Of a stretch of DNA of 64,000 bases, positions 52,443 through 61,297 are shown piece after piece. Origin of the DNA: SZUA-584 sp041656035 (GTDB lineage Bacteria; Bacillota; Clostridia; Christensenellales; SZUA-584); contig CAZPHS010000001.1 of the NCBI GenBank assembly GCA_964586785.1, positions 96,722 through 160,721 of the forward strand. The letters run 5' to 3'. Below the pieces are notes generated by a model. The model was not told where the DNA came from. It saw only the letters and a program-made list of their open reading frames with translations, and made no database searches. The number at the start of each line of letters is the position of its first letter. The stretch's first letter is position 1. Made by a program: the position numbers and the translations under genes.

Positions 52443-55421
52443 TTGAGAGTATTTAAAAATATCATCGCACTTATTATAGCGGCGGCAGTATGCGTCGGTG
52501 TTCTTATATACGCGCTGGGGGAAAACGGCGACGGCGGCGGAACGTCCGTCAACTCCAAAGGCTCTGTTCGTATTAACGAGTTTATGGCAAGCAACGGCGG
52601 TTTTCTTCCGAACGATATGGGGGAATACAGCGACTGGATTGAGCTACATAACCCTACCGACCGTCCGGTTTCGCTTTCCGGTCTTGGCATGTCTAACGAT
52701 AAATCGTCGGTGAAATGGTTTCTGCCGGACGTTTCCTTAAACGCGGGCGGATACATTGTGCTGTATGCCTCGGGCGAGGGAAAAACAGGCGGTACGCTTC
52801 ACACAAGCTTTAAGCTGACCGCAAGCGCGGGCGGTATATACCTGTTTGATGTTTCGGGCGGGCTCATTGATTCGGTGGAGTACAAAGACCAGTCAAAAGA
52901 TATATCCATGGGCAGGTCTGTAGAGGACCCCAAGGAATGGCTGCTGTTTGATAAGCCGACGCCGGGTTTTTCGAACGACGAGGCGGGGTTTGCCGCTTTT
53001 GAGCAGAGCCGGTACGCCAAAGAGACGTCGCTTATTATAACGGAGGTTATGGCTTCCAACAAAATAACCATAGCGGACAATAAAGGCGGTTACAGCGATT
53101 ATATAGAAATTTTCAACTCGGGGGATAAGACAGTAAACCTTGCCGGCTTCGGGCTTACCGACAATCCGTCAAAGCTGCTCGCGTGGCGGTTTCCGGACGT
53201 TGACATACGGGCGGGCGAACACCTTCTCGTTTTTGCTTCCGGCGGAGGCGCCGTAGATACGGATTTGGAAGCGGGCTATATTCATACGGATTTTCGCGTA
53301 GCCGCGTATGAGGAAACGATAGTGCTTTCAAACCCTTTGGGATTGATACTCGATACCGTAACGGTATCCGAATCGCAGTCGGATATATCTTATTCCCGCG
53401 TTTATCTGGGCGAAGGCGGCTACTCGGACGAATGGGAGAAAACAAGCCGCGCTACCCCGGGGTATACTAACTCTCAGCAGGGGTACGAACAGTATATGAC
53501 GGACAACCCCATAGCTTTCGGGCCTGTTATAATAAACGAGGTTATGGCTTCCAACAGCGAATATGTAACGGAGACGGACGGGGGCACATACGACTGGATA
53601 GAGCTTTACAACCAAAGCGGCCAATCTGTTAATCTGTTAGGATACGGGCTGACGGACAACCCGGGCAACCCCGCAAAATGGAGAATGCCGGATGTAACGC
53701 TGGGACCCGGGGAATATAAGGTTGTTTTAGCGTCCGGTCTTGATGTAAAAAAAAACTATATACACACCAATTTTAAGTTAAGCGCGTCGGGAGACGTTCT
53801 CGCGCTTTTTGATGCCGACGGCGCGCTTTTGGATAAGTATATAGTGGAGCCGGTGCCGCACGGCGTCTCGTTAGGCAGAGCGCAGGGCGAAAGCGGCGTT
53901 TTTTATTTTGAGAAACCAACGCCGGGAGCGGCCAACGGCGCTCACAGCGACGGAATAGCGGCGGCGCCCGCGGCGAATATAGCGGGAGGCAGCTACGAAG
54001 GCGCTCAGCAGATTGCTCTGACATGCGCGACGGAAGGCGCCGTTATACGTTATACCACCGACGGCACAACGCCGACGGAAAGCTCGCCCCGGTACGCTTC
54101 ACCCATAAGCATAAGCGCTACGGGCATGGTGCGCGCGCGCGCGTTCAAAGATGATTATATTACAAGCGGCACATACACATCCACCTATTTTATAGGCGAG
54201 ACGCACAAGCTGCCCCTTGTATCCATTGTGACAGACCCAAAGCTTTTGTTCGATCCGGTTACAGGAATATATGAGAAGGGACCTAACGCCACAGAAATCT
54301 CAAGCAGCCCCGGGCATTTTTCGAACGCCAACTACAATCAAAAAGGGCAGAAGTCCGAACGTCCGGCTTCGTTCGAAGTGTTTGACGAGAGCGGAAAAAG
54401 GGTGTTCGCTCAGGATATTTCGATACGCATACAAGGCGGCTTCAGCCGCGACCACGCGCAAAAATCTTTTGCGGTTTATGCGCGCAGCCAATACGGCAAA
54501 AGCCGCATGGAATACGCCTTCTTTGACGATTTGCCGTACGCGGAATATAAATCGCTTGTTCTGCGCCAGGGCGGACAAGATCAAAATGTTGCGAAAATTA
54601 AAGAGGCGGTTGTACTTGACCTTGTAAAAGACATGGGGTTTAATTTTTTGACGCAGGCGGTTAAACTTTATGTTTTGTATATAAACGGGGAATACTGGGG
54701 CGTTTATTTTATGATGGAAAAGCGCAACGAGTATTTTATAGCGCAGCACGAAAACTTTGACGAGCCTAAGAACATGAATATAGGGTGGCACATCAAAAAC
54801 GTTAGGCGCGGCACTACCAAGGATTATCTTGATTTAGTCAGATATGTGAACAACCACGATATGACCCAAAAAGAAAACTACGATTATGTAGCGCAGCGCC
54901 TTGATACCGACAGTTTTCTTGATTTGATGGTAAACCAGATAATAATCGCCAACTCGGATTACGGCAACATATTGTATTACCAGCTGCTGCCGGACGGCAA
55001 ATGGAAACAGATTTTTTACGATTTTTGCTGGACGTTAGGGGACAGCGCCTATCCTGATGGTAACCACCCCACGCTTGCCAAGCGCAGAGAAAGCAACAAA
55101 GCGGGCTCGGATTTATTAAACGGATTGCTTAAGTATAAGCCGTGGCGCGATAAATTTATCGAACGCTTTGCATGGGCGTTAAAAGAAGTGTATAATACCG
55201 AGCGGGTGCTTTCATATATAGATAAATGGTACAACATAGTTAAGGAAGAAATGCCGGCGGAGAGAGAGAAGTTTGGCGGGAGCGTTTCAAGCTGGGAGAC
55301 GCACGTGGAAAGAATGCGCCGTTTCGCGCGGCTAAGGCCGGCAAACATAGTCAAGCAGTTAAAGGAAGCGTTCTCGCTTACAAGCGAGCAAAGGCAAATG
55401 CTGGACGACGCTATTAAATAA
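52443..55421 (+). CDS. Lamin-tail repeat / CotH kinase surface protein
   Basis: A 992-residue exported protein: membrane anchor (about 5-27), three lamin-tail-like domains (about 40-180, 195-345, 360-495; each with INEFMASN/ITEVMASN/INEVMASN and a DWIEL or DYIEI strand), a chitobiase-like beta domain (about 510-590, VIRYTTDGTTPTESSP), and a CotH kinase domain (600-960, IRIQGGFSRDHAQKSF, LRQGGQDQNV, YDFCWTLGDSAYPDGNH). CotH proteins are atypical kinases known to phosphorylate spore-coat proteins in Bacillus. It starts with TTG behind GGGAG (12 bases). It heads the cluster with a VTC-type polymerase and DUF4956, an arrangement seen in many Bacillota but unexplained. Confidence 0.9.
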   Translation: MRVFKNIIALIIAAAVCVGVLIYALGENGDGGGTSVNSKGSVRINEFMASNGGFLPNDMGEYSDWIELHNPTDRPVSLSGLGMSNDKSSVKWFLPDVSLNAGGYIVLYASGEGKTGGTLHTSFKLTASAGGIYLFDVSGGLIDSVEYKDQSKDISMGRSVEDPKEWLLFDKPTPGFSNDEAGFAAFEQSRYAKETSLIITEVMASNKITIADNKGGYSDYIEIFNSGDKTVNLAGFGLTDNPSKLLAWRFPDVDIRAGEHLLVFASGGGAVDTDLEAGYIHTDFRVAAYEETIVLSNPLGLILDTVTVSESQSDISYSRVYLGEGGYSDEWEKTSRATPGYTNSQQGYEQYMTDNPIAFGPVIINEVMASNSEYVTETDGGTYDWIELYNQSGQSVNLLGYGLTDNPGNPAKWRMPDVTLGPGEYKVVLASGLDVKKNYIHTNFKLSASGDVLALFDADGALLDKYIVEPVPHGVSLGRAQGESGVFYFEKPTPGAANGAHSDGIAAAPAANIAGGSYEGAQQIALTCATEGAVIRYTTDGTTPTESSPRYASPISISATGMVRARAFKDDYITSGTYTSTYFIGETHKLPLVSIVTDPKLLFDPVTGIYEKGPNATEISSSPGHFSNANYNQKGQKSERPASFEVFDESGKRVFAQDISIRIQGGFSRDHAQKSFAVYARSQYGKSRMEYAFFDDLPYAEYKSLVLRQGGQDQNVAKIKEAVVLDLVKDMGFNFLTQAVKLYVLYINGEYWGVYFMMEKRNEYFIAQHENFDEPKNMNIGWHIKNVRRGTTKDYLDLVRYVNNHDMTQKENYDYVAQRLDTDSFLDLMVNQIIIANSDYGNILYYQLLPDGKWKQIFYDFCWTLGDSAYPDGNHPTLAKRRESNKAGSDLLNGLLKYKPWRDKFIERFAWALKEVYNTERVLSYIDKWYNIVKEEMPAEREKFGGSVSSWETHVERMRRFARLRPANIVKQLKEAFSLTSEQRQMLDDAIK

Positions 55422-55456
55422 GCGTAAATTAACACTGAGTATAACAAGAGGAAAAA

Positions 55457-56539
55457 ATGGCAAGAGACGATGATATCTTTAAAAGATTAAAAAAAGAAAC
55501 GCCCCTTATAAAGCGTAAAGACTTGCAGCCGCTCACTTCCCGGGATTTTTCCGGCGGAAGCAGATTTGACATTAAAATAGAAAAACTCGAGCGGAAAAGC
55601 CTAAAACGCGGCCAATCCGGCGGTTTGGGCGCCGCTTTGCCGGATACGCCAAAACCGGCGGGCGTCAAAAGAGCGCCGCAAAAAAGCGACGTTGATGTTT
55701 TTGGCGGCGAAAAGCAAAAAGAGCGCCCGCGCAGGGAACAAATCAGGCGTCCCGCGCGTCATAGTTATCAGCAGAGCCGGCAGGACGCCGTTTCGTCCGC
55801 GTTTACTCCGGCGGGGCTTGATGACTCTTTTGAGTTAAAAAAACAGACGGGAGACAAGCTTTCTTTTAGGCACGAGCTTAAATATTATATCAATTACCGC
55901 GATTATATACTGTTGAAAAACACTTTGAAAGCGGTTTTGCCGCTTGATAAACATTCCGGTGAAACGGACGATTATTACATACGCAGCTTATATTTTGACG
56001 ATGTCTATAACACCGCTCTCATAGAAAAACTGGAAGGGAGCGACAACAGGAAAAAGTACCGTATACGGATATACAATTTTAGAGAAGAACAGATAAAGTT
56101 CGAGAAAAAGATAAAGTGCGGTCAGTATATTGCCAAAAAGACTATAGATTTAAGCCGCGACGAATGCGACAGGCTTATAGCGGGAGATTTTTACGCGCTT
56201 GAGGGAAGATGCGAGCCTCTCGCCGAAGAAATATACCTGCAAATGAAAAACAATTATCTAAGACCGAGCGTCATTGTGGATTACAGGCGCGAGGCGTATG
56301 TATCGCATATAGAAAATGTGCGTATAACATTCGATAAGGATTTAAAAGCCGGTCTTTGGATAACGGACATTTTTGATAAGAACGCTCCCACTATGCCTAT
56401 TATAGAAACGGGGCTCATGGTTCTTGAAATAAAATTTGATAAATACCTGCCGGCTCCGTTAAAGGCAGTTATTAATAATATTAACACTGCGCAAAGAAGT
56501 GCTATTTCAAAGTATGTTTTGTGCAGAGGATACGAATAG
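55457..56539 (+). CDS. VTC-domain polyphosphate polymerase-like protein
   Basis: A 360-residue protein with a charged, likely disordered N-terminal part (1-125) and a VTC domain (about 130-358). Tunnel-lining basic residues are seen in FRHELKYYINYRDY, KKYRIRIYNF, FEKKIKCGQYIAKK and DYRREAYVS, with the metal-binding Glu in LEIKFDKYLP. The domain in yeast Vtc4 makes polyphosphate from ATP. Bacterial versions next to cotH and DUF4956 may make or transfer a phosphate polymer or bind one; the product is not known. No membrane helix, so activity is inside the cell. The gap to DUF4956 is 12 bases. Confidence 0.9.
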   Translation: MARDDDIFKRLKKETPLIKRKDLQPLTSRDFSGGSRFDIKIEKLERKSLKRGQSGGLGAALPDTPKPAGVKRAPQKSDVDVFGGEKQKERPRREQIRRPARHSYQQSRQDAVSSAFTPAGLDDSFELKKQTGDKLSFRHELKYYINYRDYILLKNTLKAVLPLDKHSGETDDYYIRSLYFDDVYNTALIEKLEGSDNRKKYRIRIYNFREEQIKFEKKIKCGQYIAKKTIDLSRDECDRLIAGDFYALEGRCEPLAEEIYLQMKNNYLRPSVIVDYRREAYVSHIENVRITFDKDLKAGLWITDIFDKNAPTMPIIETGLMVLEIKFDKYLPAPLKAVINNINTAQRSAISKYVLCRGYE

Positions 56540-56551
56540 GAGGGAAATTAT

Positions 56552-57229
56552 ATGAAGAGTGGAGACATTATAAAAAAGGGTGTTCTTGAAAGCTTCGCTT
56601 TCACAGACGAATTGAGCATTGAGACGGTTTTGGTAACTCTCGCTCTCGCGTTTATAACGGGGCTGTTTATCTTTTTTATATACAAACTGAGTTTTAGCGG
56701 TGTGGTATTTTCTAAAAGCTTCGGAACCTCGCTTATTATGATTGCAATGGTAACGGCGATGGTTATACTGCCTATATCAACAAACCTGGTGCTTTCTTTG
56801 GGTATGGTGGGCGCGCTGTCAATAGTCAGGTTTAGGACGGCGGTAAAAGACCCGATGGATACCGTGTTTATGTTTTGGGCTATAGCCGCGGGCATAACCT
56901 TGGGCGCGAGGCTTTACGCCGAATCGTGCCTCGCTTCGGGCGCTATAGGCATATTCCTTGTGGTTTGGAATCTGTTCAAATCCAAAAGGAATTTTCCTTT
57001 TATGCTCGTCGTACGTTTTGACGAAGGCAGCAGAAAAGAGGTTCAGGCCGTGCTGCGCAAGATGCCTCCCGGCAAATTAAAGTCTAAAATAGTTTCCGGA
57101 GGCGCCATTGAGCTTACTATAGAGATGAACATCAGGGAAAGCGAAGCCGGTATGATAGATTCGTTTTCCGCAATACCGGGCGTGCATAACGCTTCTTTGA
57201 TAAGCTACAACGGAGATGTTGTTTCATAG
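56552..57229 (+). CDS. DUF4956 membrane protein
   Basis: A 225-residue protein with four membrane helices (about 26-45, 55-80, 85-105, 108-140) carrying the conserved LGMVGALSIVRFRTAVKDP motif, followed by a cytoplasmic ACT-like domain (about 148-225) of alternating strands (FMLVVRFDEGSRKEVQAVL). DUF4956 almost always lies beside VTC and CotH genes, so the three form a functional unit; the Arg-rich membrane motif could serve as a polymer or phosphate channel, which is inference. AGGAGG precedes the ATG. Confidence 0.9.
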   Translation: MKSGDIIKKGVLESFAFTDELSIETVLVTLALAFITGLFIFFIYKLSFSGVVFSKSFGTSLIMIAMVTAMVILPISTNLVLSLGMVGALSIVRFRTAVKDPMDTVFMFWAIAAGITLGARLYAESCLASGAIGIFLVVWNLFKSKRNFPFMLVVRFDEGSRKEVQAVLRKMPPGKLKSKIVSGGAIELTIEMNIRESEAGMIDSFSAIPGVHNASLISYNGDVVS

Positions 57230-57290
57230 CGGAAAAGGCGGCGCCGCTTAAAAGCGGTGCTTTGCGTCAATAAAAAATGAGCGGATAAAC

Positions 57291-58358
57291 ATGAACTCGA
57301 ACAATAAAGCCGTTGCGATTATTCCCGCGTATGAGCCCGACGGCAAACTGGTAACGTTACTTAAACAGATAAAAGAGGATTCCGGTTTTGACGCCGTCGT
57401 GATAAACGACGGCAGCTCTTCCGGTTCGCGGGAGTTATTTAAAGAGGCGGAAGAATATGCCGTCGTTATTCATCATTCCGAAAACAAAGGCAAAGGCATA
57501 GCAATAAAAACGGGGCTGTCATACGTTCAAGAAAACTTTCCGTCCGATACCGTCGTTATAACGATGGACGCCGACGGACAGCATAAGGTGACGGACGCCG
57601 TAAAGGTGTGTAAAGCCGCCGCGGAAAACGACAAAAGCCTGGTTATAGGCAGCCGCATTTTTTCGGGTAAAGTGCCTTTAAGAAGCCGGTTTGGAAATTC
57701 GGTTACGCGCTTTGTATACAAAATTGTAACGGGCATAAAGGTTAAGGATACACAGACGGGCCTTCGCGCTTATAACGCGGCGTTCATACCTTTTATGCTG
57801 AATGTAAAGGGCAGCAGATACGAGTATGAAATGAATGTTTTGCTTGAATGCTCGCGGCAGAAAATTGATATAAAGCAGGTGCGGATAGAAACGGTGTATA
57901 TTAATGATAATCAATCGTCCCATTTTAACCCCATAAAGGATTCTTACAGAATATACAAAGAAATCTTTAAATTCTGCGCGTCTTCTTTGATAAGCTTTCT
58001 GGTTGACTTTGGGATATACAGCTTTATAATTTATTTAACGCGCGATTTGGTTCTCGCTCAAAGCCTTTTTGTTTCAACAATAACCGCGCGTGTTATAAGC
58101 TCCGCCCTTAACTTTTATATAAACAGAAGATATGTTTTTAAAAGCAATGAAGGTCTTTTTGTTTCGGCTGTTAAGTATTTCGCTCTTGTGGGGGGCATAC
58201 TGCTTGTAAATTTTTTTATGTTGAGAATACTCGTCGAATCTGCCGGTATTGAAAAGCATATAGGAAAGCTTATAGTGGAAATAACGCTGTTTATAATAAG
58301 CTGGCTTGTTCAAAGGTTATTTGTTTTTAAAAAAACGGTTAGGGGGGACGGCCGTTGA
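57291..58358 (+). CDS. Glycosyltransferase family 2 fused to GtrA
   Basis: A 355-residue fusion: a GT2 domain (about 5-220) with IPAYEPDGKL, VINDGSSSGSREL, HSENKGKGIAIKTGL and the metal motif MDADGQH; then a GtrA membrane domain (about 225-350, four helices, INRRYVFK and LVQRLFVFKK). GT2-GtrA proteins are thought to attach a sugar to undecaprenyl phosphate and move the product across the membrane. It follows DUF4956 by 61 bases. It overlaps the next gene by 4 bases. Confidence 0.92.
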   Translation: MNSNNKAVAIIPAYEPDGKLVTLLKQIKEDSGFDAVVINDGSSSGSRELFKEAEEYAVVIHHSENKGKGIAIKTGLSYVQENFPSDTVVITMDADGQHKVTDAVKVCKAAAENDKSLVIGSRIFSGKVPLRSRFGNSVTRFVYKIVTGIKVKDTQTGLRAYNAAFIPFMLNVKGSRYEYEMNVLLECSRQKIDIKQVRIETVYINDNQSSHFNPIKDSYRIYKEIFKFCASSLISFLVDFGIYSFIIYLTRDLVLAQSLFVSTITARVISSALNFYINRRYVFKSNEGLFVSAVKYFALVGGILLVNFFMLRILVESAGIEKHIGKLIVEITLFIISWLVQRLFVFKKTVRGDGR

Positions 58359-59431
58359 ACTCGTATGACTTTAAGAATGTTAAAAGTATAAGCGTAAATG
58401 TTAAAAAACAAAAAAGGATGCCTGTGTGGGCGATAGTTATTATAGACCTGCTTCTCGCGTGCTGTGTTTTAGGCATATTTACTTATTATCATATGGGGCT
58501 GGCGGAAGAAGAGGACGACATTCCCATGGTGATTGTCACTCCCGCTCCCACTCCCACTTCCACCCCGACTACAACGCAGCCTGTTGAGACTGCGGACATA
58601 ACGCCCGAGCCGACCATAGACCCCGCCGATATGACATGGGCGCAAAGGTTTGACGCATACTTTTCTGAAAATATTGTGGCGACCGATACTATGTACAGAA
58701 GCCCCAATATCTCAATTTCAATAGAGAAAAAGACAAAGGGCGAAGGCAGAAAGATGATTACATACTTTGTCGCCGATATTTATATAACAAAAATAGAATG
58801 CTTCCAGACCTATCTCGCGAAGGGTAAGTACGGAAACGGCAGACAGGATGTTTTGGAGATGGACATCGCCTCGGACGCGGTAATTGCCATGACGGGGGAC
58901 TACTATAACAGCACTAACAGCAAGCTTCGCAATGTGGTTATAAGAAACGGATATGAGTACGAAATTAAAAATACAAGCTTAGAGGTTTGCGTGCTCTATA
59001 ACGATGGTGTGATGGAGACGTTTGGACGTAAGGAATTTAACGACAAGCAGGTTCGGGAAGCGGCGCGGGAGCGCGGTATATGGCAGGCATGGACCTTTGG
59101 TCCCTCTCTTTTAGACGATGAGGGCAAGGCGCGCACCTCGTTTAAATATGCTACGGCTTACCAAAGCGGGGAACATCCAAGAAGCGCCGTAGGTTACTAT
59201 GAGCCCGGGCATTATTGCTTTGTGGTGGTGGACGGAAGGGCGAAAGGATACTCCAAAGGCGTTAATTTGGTTGAACTTGCCGAGATTTTTGAAGAGCTTG
59301 GATGTAAAGTGGGCTACAATCTTGACGGCGGCGGTTCCGCGGTGATGACCTACGATGACAAGATTGTTAATCGCGCGACAGATGATGACCGTAATATAGG
59401 CGACTGCCTCTTATTTAAGGAGGTGGATTGA
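58355..59431 (+). CDS. Phosphodiester glycosidase-type (NAGPA) exported protein
   Basis: A 358-residue protein with a cytoplasmic start, one membrane helix (about 24-45), a Pro/Thr-rich linker (PTPTSTPTTTQP) and a C-terminal NAGPA/DUF2233 domain (about 95-355). Conserved pieces are IAMTGDYYNS, TFGPSLLDDEG, HPRSAVGYYE and NLDGGGSAVMTY, the active-site loop. The family cleaves sugar-phosphodiester bonds (as in the mammalian uncovering enzyme) and includes exopolysaccharide enzymes. TTG start at 58355 with AGGGGGG upstream. Acting outside the membrane, it could trim the product of the preceding transferase; this is inferred. Confidence 0.88.
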   Translation: MNSYDFKNVKSISVNVKKQKRMPVWAIVIIDLLLACCVLGIFTYYHMGLAEEEDDIPMVIVTPAPTPTSTPTTTQPVETADITPEPTIDPADMTWAQRFDAYFSENIVATDTMYRSPNISISIEKKTKGEGRKMITYFVADIYITKIECFQTYLAKGKYGNGRQDVLEMDIASDAVIAMTGDYYNSTNSKLRNVVIRNGYEYEIKNTSLEVCVLYNDGVMETFGRKEFNDKQVREAARERGIWQAWTFGPSLLDDEGKARTSFKYATAYQSGEHPRSAVGYYEPGHYCFVVVDGRAKGYSKGVNLVELAEIFEELGCKVGYNLDGGGSAVMTYDDKIVNRATDDDRNIGDCLLFKEVD

Positions 59432-59661
59432 TGAAGTACATAATAAAACTGCTGCCGCACCTTGCCATTATACTTGCCGCCGTACTTATTACGCTGCTCA
59501 TACTCGATTATTACAATCCCAATATGTACTTTTATGACAACGAGACGATACGCGTTATGTTTGGCGTTTTGTGTGCCGCCGCCATAGCGAACGGTATCAT
59601 AATGGTAGTAACAGACCGTAAAGCGGTAAAAAATACGCATAGCAAGAAAATTAATAAATGA
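59431..59661 (+). CDS. Small two-helix membrane protein
   Basis: A 76-residue protein with two membrane helices (about 7-26 and 41-61) and a basic C-terminal tail. No family recognised. The ATG at 59431 shares one base with the preceding stop (TGATG) and follows AAGGAGG by 7 bases, so it is clearly translated. It overlaps the DUF368 gene by 4 bases. It may be an accessory subunit of that transporter or of the glycosidase; that is only inferred from position. Confidence 0.78.
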   Translation: MKYIIKLLPHLAIILAAVLITLLILDYYNPNMYFYDNETIRVMFGVLCAAAIANGIIMVVTDRKAVKNTHSKKINK

Positions 59662-60518
59662 ACAACACAAAGAACAATAAAATTTCGGCGGGCATGTGGC
59701 TGCTGCGCGTGGCGCAGGGCGCTATTGTCGGCGGCGGCGCCATACTGCCGGGAATAAGCGGCGGGGTGCTGCTTGTAACTTTCGGCATATATCAGCCTAT
59801 GATGGCGCTGTTATCCCGCCCTATCCGCTCTTTTAGCAAGTATTACAAACTTTTTATACCTTTCCTTATAGGCTGGCTCATAGGGTTTTTTGCTCTGGCG
59901 CATGTTGTAAGCCTTCTGTTTAAAATATCGTCTTCTCTTACGGTGTGCTTGTTTGTAGGGCTTATAGCGGGCACTTTGCCTTCGCTTTTCAAGGACGCCG
60001 CGAAGCAAGGAACGTCAACTATCTCGTGGGCGGGCTTTTCTGTTTGCCTCGCGGTATCTTACGGTTTTTTAGCTTACCTGCAAAAAGGCGAAACCGCTGT
60101 CATTGAACCTAATATATGGTGGTATGTCTTCTGCGGGGCGGTATGGGGCTTAAGCCTTGTAATTCCCGGTTTGAGCTCTTCGTCCGTACTTATATTCATG
60201 GGGCTTTACCAGCCTATGACGGCGGGAATATCCGCGTTTGACTTGGGCGTTGTTCCGCCTTTAATAGCGGGCATTGGCATAACAATTGCGCTTCTGGCAA
60301 GGCCTATAAACTCGCTGTTCGAAAACCACAATTCCGTCGCCTGCCATTCGGTTTTGGGGTTTGTGATAGCCTCGACGCTTCTTATCATACCGACGGAATA
60401 CGGAGGGGCGGCGGGTCTTTTATTCAGCGTGACGGCATTTATCGCAGGCTTTGGCACGGCGCTCATAATGAACAAATATAAAGCGGCGCCGGACGAAATT
60501 TCATCGGCGGAATTATAA
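59658..60518 (+). CDS. DUF368 family undecaprenyl-phosphate translocase-like protein
   Basis: A 286-residue polytopic membrane protein (about eight helices) with two inverted-repeat-like signatures: AILPGISGGVLLVTFGIYQPM near the start and LVIPGLSSSSVLIFMGLYQPM in the middle. DUF368 proteins (PopT) have been implicated in returning undecaprenyl phosphate to the inner side of the membrane. Ending a cluster that contains an undecaprenyl-sugar-type transferase, it would recycle the carrier lipid. A 338-base gap with the mra control region follows. Confidence 0.9.
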   Translation: MNNTKNNKISAGMWLLRVAQGAIVGGGAILPGISGGVLLVTFGIYQPMMALLSRPIRSFSKYYKLFIPFLIGWLIGFFALAHVVSLLFKISSSLTVCLFVGLIAGTLPSLFKDAAKQGTSTISWAGFSVCLAVSYGFLAYLQKGETAVIEPNIWWYVFCGAVWGLSLVIPGLSSSSVLIFMGLYQPMTAGISAFDLGVVPPLIAGIGITIALLARPINSLFENHNSVACHSVLGFVIASTLLIIPTEYGGAAGLLFSVTAFIAGFGTALIMNKYKAAPDEISSAEL

Positions 60519-60692
60519 AGGTTTTTCTTATGCGGGCGATACGCCGCGCGGCAAAACAATTTCAAATCTATCTGATTATTTTTTAAGTTATTCAACAAAA
60601 TACGAACAAACATACGCGCAAACATATATTCCATACCATATGTTGCGTTAAATTCACCCGCTCGCACTATTTTATTTTTTTTGTTGCATGAA

Positions 60693-60721
60693 TTGCGTTT
60701 ATACGGAAGGAATTTTACAAA
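60693..60721 (+). promoter_or_regulatory. Candidate promoter of the mra (division) cluster
   Basis: TTGCGT (60693-60698), a 17-base spacer and TACAAA (60716-60721), followed 25 bases later by the MraZ boxes. The remainder of the 338-base gap after the DUF368 gene (60519-60692) is AT-rich with no gene seen. Confidence 0.45.
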
Positions 60722-60745
60722 AGGCAACGAATAGTATATCTGTAA

Positions 60746-60770
60746 GTGGGGAATTGTGGGTAGCAGTGGG
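60746..60770 (+). promoter_or_regulatory. MraZ-binding operator (three GTGGG boxes)
   Basis: GTGGG occurs at 60746, 60756 and 60766, exactly ten bases apart, with a weaker fourth copy (CGGGT) at 60776. Repeats of this type spaced by 5 bases between boxes are the known target of the MraZ repressor upstream of mraZ in many bacteria. Autoregulation of the division and wall cluster is therefore expected. Confidence 0.85.
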
Positions 60771-60856
60771 GCTATCGGGTATGCCGGTGGTACTAAAACC
60801 GCATAAAAGGTATAAAAGCGGCACGGGTAACCCGTCCGCGGCAGGGGAGAGCAGCA

Positions 60857-61297
60857 GTGAACACGTCGCTGATAGGGACATACGCGCATAATCTTGATGA
60901 AAAGGGCAGGCTCGCGGTTCCTTCCAAGCTTAGAATAGAGCTGGGAGACCCGTTTTATATTGTCCGCTTAAACGAGAGGTGCTTAACCGCTTTCCCGGAG
61001 GAAGAGTGGCACAAATTCGCGGGCAAGCTAAGCGCCATACCGCAGTCCGATACAAAAGCCCAGCGCGCCGTGCGAATGATATTCTCAAGCGCGTGCAAAT
61101 GCGAGCCGGATAAACAAGGACGCATATTGCTTCCGCAGCTGCTAAGGGAAAAAGCCGGTATTGACAAAGAGGTTGTAATGATAGGCGCTTATACCCGCGC
61201 GGAAATATGGGCGAGAGAAAAATGGGCTGAGTTTGAAGAAGAAAAACTGTCCGGCGGAAGCGATTTTGTAGCCGGTCTTGCCGAATATGGCATTTGA
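60857..61297 (+). CDS. mraZ: Transcriptional regulator MraZ
   Basis: A 146-residue DNA-binding protein of the AbrB/SpoVT-like fold, first gene of the division and cell-wall cluster. Both internal repeats carry the DNA-binding signature: DEKGRLAVPSKLR (about 13) and DKQGRILLPQLLR (about 84). It starts with a GTG at 60857 after AGGGGAGAG. The three GTGGG boxes about 90 bases upstream match its known operator. Its end overlaps the rsmH start. Confidence 0.96.
   Translation: MNTSLIGTYAHNLDEKGRLAVPSKLRIELGDPFYIVRLNERCLTAFPEEEWHKFAGKLSAIPQSDTKAQRAVRMIFSSACKCEPDKQGRILLPQLLREKAGIDKEVVMIGAYTRAEIWAREKWAEFEEEKLSGGSDFVAGLAEYGI

Noticed and set aside
60688..60891. Small reading frame across the mra control region
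   Set aside because: It spans the promoter and MraZ boxes and overlaps mraZ in another frame, with no ribosome site.
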